A stretch of DNA of 64,000 nt, taken from assembly GCF_000004195.4 (NCBI RefSeq), contig NC_030680.2, positions 145,493,545 through 145,557,544 of the forward strand, in the 5' to 3' direction. Under the pieces are notes generated by a model that ran no database searches, was not told the origin of the DNA, and saw nothing but the letters and a program-made list of their open reading frames with translations. Below, piece by piece: positions 59,337 through 64,000 of the stretch (positions within the stretch are counted from its first letter, which is position 1; every line of letters begins with the position of its first letter). The translations under genes were made by a program, and so were the position numbers. Origin of the DNA: Xenopus tropicalis (lineage: Eukaryota > Chordata > Amphibia > Anura > Pipidae).

Positions 59337-61186
59337 GTGAGTTTGCTTGAATAGTAAAATCACTAAATGTGCCATATTTCTTAATATTTCATATTTCTTT
59401 CATACTTCCTAATCAGCAATTAGATTTGACCTGCAAGTTAGAAAACGAAAGCAAAGATCTGATTGGTTGCTTTGGGCAACATCACCGGTGATGTTGGTTT
59501 ACACACTATAATATATATGCCCCCTAAGTTTCTAGATATTCTAATGCTGTGATTGGCTGCAGTCAGGGTTGCAGTGTTCCGTAAGCAATCCAGGCAGCCC
59601 AGTCAGTAACTTGCATTTATTAGAACTGTCCCTGATGTTTCCAGTGATCTAATAACTATACATAAGGGGACTTAGCAACAAGCAGGGATGTTGGTTTCCA
59701 GGGGAGGCAGATTTATTAGCAATTTTAGAAATCCAGTCTATGGACAAGCTTTTGTAATGACCAGGGGGTGGGGGCTCTGCACGTACCCCCGGTTGTAGCA
59801 CATCAGGATAAGCCTTTCCAGCTTTGCAATCACTTTGATAATATATCTCCGATGGCAGATTCCCTCTCAGCTTAATACGATGGATAAGAGCGGGGAGATA
59901 AGCTCAAGCCGCACGATCTCCCCTATCATTTACTGCGCAGAGCGGTTGGTTATATAAATGGCCTTGTTGACATTTGGAAGGGATAATAAAGGCTGCGCTT
60001 TATTTCAGAGCATATTTCCCAATATAATCTTGTACAAACAAAAGCTGCGCTCCCAATTAGCGTGAAGTTTATTAATGACACCATGTTTTCTTTTGCCAAA
60101 GGTTAACTTACCTTTATGTAATTAAAGTCATGTGAGTAATTGGGATTAATTTGCAGCTTTCTGGTCGGCCTTTACAGTAGATAGTCCCAAGAAAGGGCAA
60201 GGTACTGTTTTGCCACCTAGTGGGGGGGGGGGGGGGGGCAAGGGATTTCTGTTAGGCAGGTCCAGGGTCAGACCAAGCCGACTGGACACTGGAAAAAACC
60301 TTCTGGGCCCCGCCCACCCAGACCTTACCTGCCACTCCCACTGTCGCTGTTGCCCTCCCTCCCCCGATCATGGTGAAGGATAAGGGGAGGGGCTGGCGTT
60401 GGGTTAGTGGGCAATCAGGAGGGGTGTGGGGTCCCCTGGACTAAGAAGATTCTGCCCCAAGCACCTATTAGGCAAGATTCTGCCTTCACAAAGGCACATA
60501 AACTGGTTTATAAGCTTAGTCTAAAGCGGCCGGGTCCGTGTAGGGCCAAGATTAGCAAATGTAAAACTTCCACTTGACTACAGAAGGCAGATAGGGACAC
60601 AATGATAGCCTAGTGGAGTAATGTAATAAGAGTTGGCACCAGGTCTAGTAACCCAGGGCAACCAATCCACAAGTGAAACCTCTCTGAAAGTAAATATCTG
60701 ATTGCTGTGGGCCACTAGGCACAAACTTTGCTCTATATATATATATATATATAATATTGGTTATATGTATACACACACACACCAGGGACCTTTGGGTCTC
60801 AGGCTGTGATACACAATGGAACATTCTATCCATGTAGTGTTTTTCCACAGAGACATCCTCCGAAATCTAATTTCCAACTGGCACTTCCATCAGCAAATCC
60901 CCACGACCTGTAGTTTATCTGCTCCTGCCCAGGCATGATGTGCGCCGATGTGACAGGTCCCCGGGCGGGTAATAGACTGACCCCATTACACTTGTAATTG
61001 TGCTTTGGCGCAATCTCCAGACAACTCGCCATAGTTCCGCTGTGGGAACGAACAGATAAAGATGCAGTTTAGCTTATAGAAGAAAAAGCATCTCATATCC
61101 ACAGCTGTTCTATACTAGGGGTCCAATCAGAGGGAGCGGCCCTAGGTCCTGAACACTGTGGGGCCACAAAAAGCAGCAGTTGTTAC
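59337..61186 (+). other. Start of cadps intron 6 (59337 to beyond 64000)
   Basis: About 59800-60180 is non-repetitive and looks like candidate conserved non-coding sequence. A G-run of 17 is at 60222-60238; (TA)n and (CA)n runs lie near 60725-60780. The stretch 60258-60330 has a hAT-like ccagggtcagacc phrase but no matching end. No gene. Confidence 0.5.
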
Positions 61187-61597
61187 CCATTATACAGAAA
61201 GTTCCAATTTATGGAAAGGCCATCTCCCATAGACTCTTTTATAAGCAAATAATTCGAATTTTTAAAAATTATTCCCCTTTTCTCTATAATAATAAAACAG
61301 CACCTGTACTTGATCCCAACTAAGATATAATTACCCCTTATTGGGGGCAGAACAGCCCTATTGGGTTTATTTAATGGTTAAATGATTCCCTTTTCTCTGT
61401 AATAATAAAACAGTACCTGTACTTGATCCCAACTAAGATATAATTACCCCTTATTGGGGCAGAACAGCCCTATTGGGTTTATTTAATCTTTAAATACTTT
61501 TTAGTAGGCTTTAGGTATGGAGATTCAAATAGCAGAAAGTCCCCGTATTTGGAAAACCCCAGGACCTGAGAATTCTGGATGACAGGTCCCATATCTG
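61187..61597 (+). mobile_element. TA-flanked MITE with 112/113-bp units, copy 7 (left end clipped)
   Basis: It lacks the first bases (starts cccattatacagaaagttcc) but keeps the left inner segment, about two units and the right end (ggtcccatatctg) before TA (61598-61599). The smallest copy. Confidence 0.85.
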
Positions 61598-61599
61598 TA

Positions 61600-62401
61600 T
61601 AATGTGTAGGGTTTATAAAGCAGAGCCTTACTGAGTGTGTACAATGGTAGGTCTCATTAAGCATAGGCAAGAAAGAGTTAATGATGGCAAAAAATACAAC
61701 TATTTTCTATATCATGAGTATTTCATTATTTGCCTGCAGGTGTGTGAACCCCGTGTCACTGTTCTGGGGGTGTAATTACATATTTTAAATTCTATCCCCT
61801 TCCCCCCCAGTCATATAATTGAAATAAAGGCAATTATATTAAATAAAAATAAAGATTTGTGTTTGTGATTGGACCATGAATGAGTACTGAAAACTCACCC
61901 TCGGGTTTATATTCGGAAATGGTAAGACAATAGGAACCATTAGAGCCAGAGAGAAGGAAAAGGAAATTGCTACGTGTTATTATTGGACTTTAAAGTGCTC
62001 TCAGAAGTTGATAGAGAAAGGAATAGCACAGAGAGTGGTAGGGTTAGAGCCCTTGTGATATGTAATTATGGGAATAAAGTGCGGTGGCAACAGAAACAGA
62101 TCTTGGCAAGAAAGAGACGTCACACTGAGTGCAGGGAAAGGGTCCAAGAGATCTGCGGCCCTCCAGTTCATAGACATTGGCTGAGGGTTGCTGGGAGTCT
62201 GGGGAAACAGCAGGTTTGGCTGGAAATCAGTCAATATGAGTAGAGAGGTCCAACCACAGCTCCCAGCTTCCTAGCATTGCCGGGAGATGGGTGCCATTTG
62301 TAAGGGGTAAATTAAACTCCCATACAACATATTGGAACCCAATGGAGAATGACCTCGAACAGAGACCTTCTCATGTCTAATCTAGAAATCCATTCACTTT
62401 A
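61600..62401. other. Intronic sequence, no gene
   Basis: A tcgggtttatattcggaaat phrase and other unassigned sequence; open frames of 77-89 codons on both strands have no domain. Confidence 0.45.
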
Positions 62402-63670
62402 ATGTTATTGGGGGAAAACCAGTCCTATTGGGTTTATTTAATGGTTAAATGATTCCCTTTTCTCTGTAATAATAAAACAGTACCTGTACTTGATCCCAAC
62501 TAAGATATAATTACCCCTTATTGGGGCAGAACAGCCCTATTGGGTTTATTTAATGGTTAAATGATTCCCTTTTCTCTGTAATAATAAAACAGAACCTGTA
62601 CTTGATCCCAACTAAGATATAATTACCCCTTATTGGGGCAGAACAGCCCTATTGGGTTTATTTAATGGTTAAATGATTCCCTTTTCTCTGTAATAATAAA
62701 ACAGAACCTGTACTTGATCCCAACTAAGATATAATTACCCCTTATTGGGGCAGAACAGCCCTATTGGGTTTATTTAATGGTTAAATGATTCCCTTTTCTC
62801 TGTAATAATAAAACAGAACCTGTACTTGATCCCAACTAAGATATAATTACCCCTTATTGGGGCAGAACAGCCCTATTGGGTTTATTTAATGGTTAAATGA
62901 TTCCCTTTTCTCTGTAATAATAAAACAGAACCTGTACTTGATCCCAACTAAGATATAATTACCCCTTATTGGGGCAGAACAGCCCTATTGGGTTTATTTA
63001 ATGGTTAAATGATTCCCTTTTCTCTGTAATAATAAAACAGTACCTGTACTTGATCCCAACTAAGATATAATTACCCCTTATTGGGGCAGAACAGCCCTGT
63101 TGGGTTTATTTCATGGTTAAATGATTCCCTTTTCTCAGTAATAATAAAACAGTACCTGTACTTGATCCCAACTAAGATATAATTACCCCTTATTGGGGGC
63201 AGAACAGCCCTATTGGGTTTATTTAATGGTTAAATGATTCCCTTTTCTCTGTAATAATAAAACAGTACCTGTACTTGATCCCAACTAAGATATAATTACC
63301 CCTTATTGGGGGCAGAACAGTCCTATTGGGTTTATTTAATGGTTAAATGATTTCCCTTTTCTCTGTAATAATAAAACAGTACCTGTACTTGATCCCAACT
63401 AAGATATAATTACCCCTTATTGGGGCAGAACAGCCCTATTGGGTTTATTTCATGGTTAAATGATTCCCTTTTCTCTGTAATAATAAAACAGTACCAGTAC
63501 TTGATCCCAACTAAGATATAATTACCCCTTATTGGGGGCAGAACAGCCCTATTGGGTTTATTTAATGTTTAATTTATTTTTTAGTAGACTTAAGGTATGG
63601 AGATACAAATTACATAAAGATCTGAAAAACCCCTGGTCCCAAGCATTCTGGATAACAGGTCCAATACCTG
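62402..63670 (+). mobile_element. TA-flanked MITE with 112/113-bp tandem units, copy 8 (left end missing)
   Basis: About ten units, the longest array of this family here. The right end (ggtccaatacctg) is followed by TA (63671-63672). Four to five neighbouring units share the variant aaaacagaacctgtac, indicating local spread of one unit type. Confidence 0.9.
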
Positions 63671-63672
63671 TA

Positions 63673-64000
63673 ATACCAAACAACTAATTGGCCCAAAACA
63701 GAACAACTAAAGCCCCAAATTGCCAGTAGTTTCATGTTTTGCCATTGTCATTCATGGCCAAAGGTAAAGAAGCTGTGTAGCACTGAATGCAATTCAGAAC
63801 AATCTTTAAAAGGAGTAAATAGAAATTTGTATTAATTGTATTTATTGCATGCCATGGTTTAATGTACAAGGCAATTCCCTAAATTGCTCACTAGATGGCA
63901 GAAAGTTAGCCTTTGGCCCGGCACTGGCACTGTGATTGGGCCTGGTTAGGATTGTGATGGAAGGATCAAGCAGAAGGGAAAGACCAGAGGCCGGAAGTCT
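63673..64000 (+). other. Intron 6 sequence to the window edge
   Basis: Nothing recognised in the last ~330 bases. Confidence 0.5.

Overview
The window is vertebrate nuclear DNA, most likely from a clawed frog (Xenopus, probably X. tropicalis). Two things point there: the only protein-coding gene is a conserved vertebrate gene split into five exons, and the introns are packed with repeat types I recognise as typical of Xenopus (TA-flanked elements carrying tandem repeats, hAT-type and TTAA-type miniature transposons, a CR1-like LINE). The species call is inference from repeat style; no species-specific marker was checked.

The gene is cadps (CAPS1, calcium-dependent secretion activator 1), on the + strand. 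Five internal exons are visible: 11594-11707, 14917-15249, 47012-47092, 57120-57356 and 59215-59336. Each has AG/GT borders, and the reading frame runs through all of them: 887 coding bases, 295 codons plus 2 bases. By comparison with mammalian CADPS as I remember it these are exons 2-6. They encode the N-terminal region after the first exon and the start of the C2 domain. Exon 1 lies upstream of the window and the rest of the C2, PH and MUN regions lie downstream. Introns within the window are 3.2, 31.8, 10.0 and 1.9 kb.

About 98.6% of the window is intron. Left part (1-11593, intron 1): a frameshifted CR1-like LINE on the minus strand preceded by 242-bp monomers, an 82-bp minisatellite, two TA-flanked elements with 113-bp arrays, and a G-rich array. 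Intron 2 holds a multi-hairpin MITE, a TTAA-type MITE and several hAT copies, one nested inside another. Intron 3 (15250-47011) holds more hAT copies with clear 8-bp target duplications, a second monomer array, a 134-bp array, a 130-bp array, a 19/57-bp pyrimidine-rich array and a 2.6-kb 23-bp minisatellite with higher-order structure. Intron 4 has a duplicated segment, a 71-bp array, a 130-bp array inverted relative to the one in intron 3, and a 0.7-kb GATA array. Intron 6 has two more 113-bp-unit elements.

I see no second host gene, no RNA gene and no CRISPR array. I also see nothing I would call a new functional system. The most interesting signals are structural: the same tandem units riding on transposons at many sites, inverted arrays flanking the 81-base exon 4, nested transposons with readable target duplications, and a LINE fragment attached to tandem 5' monomers that also occur alone elsewhere.
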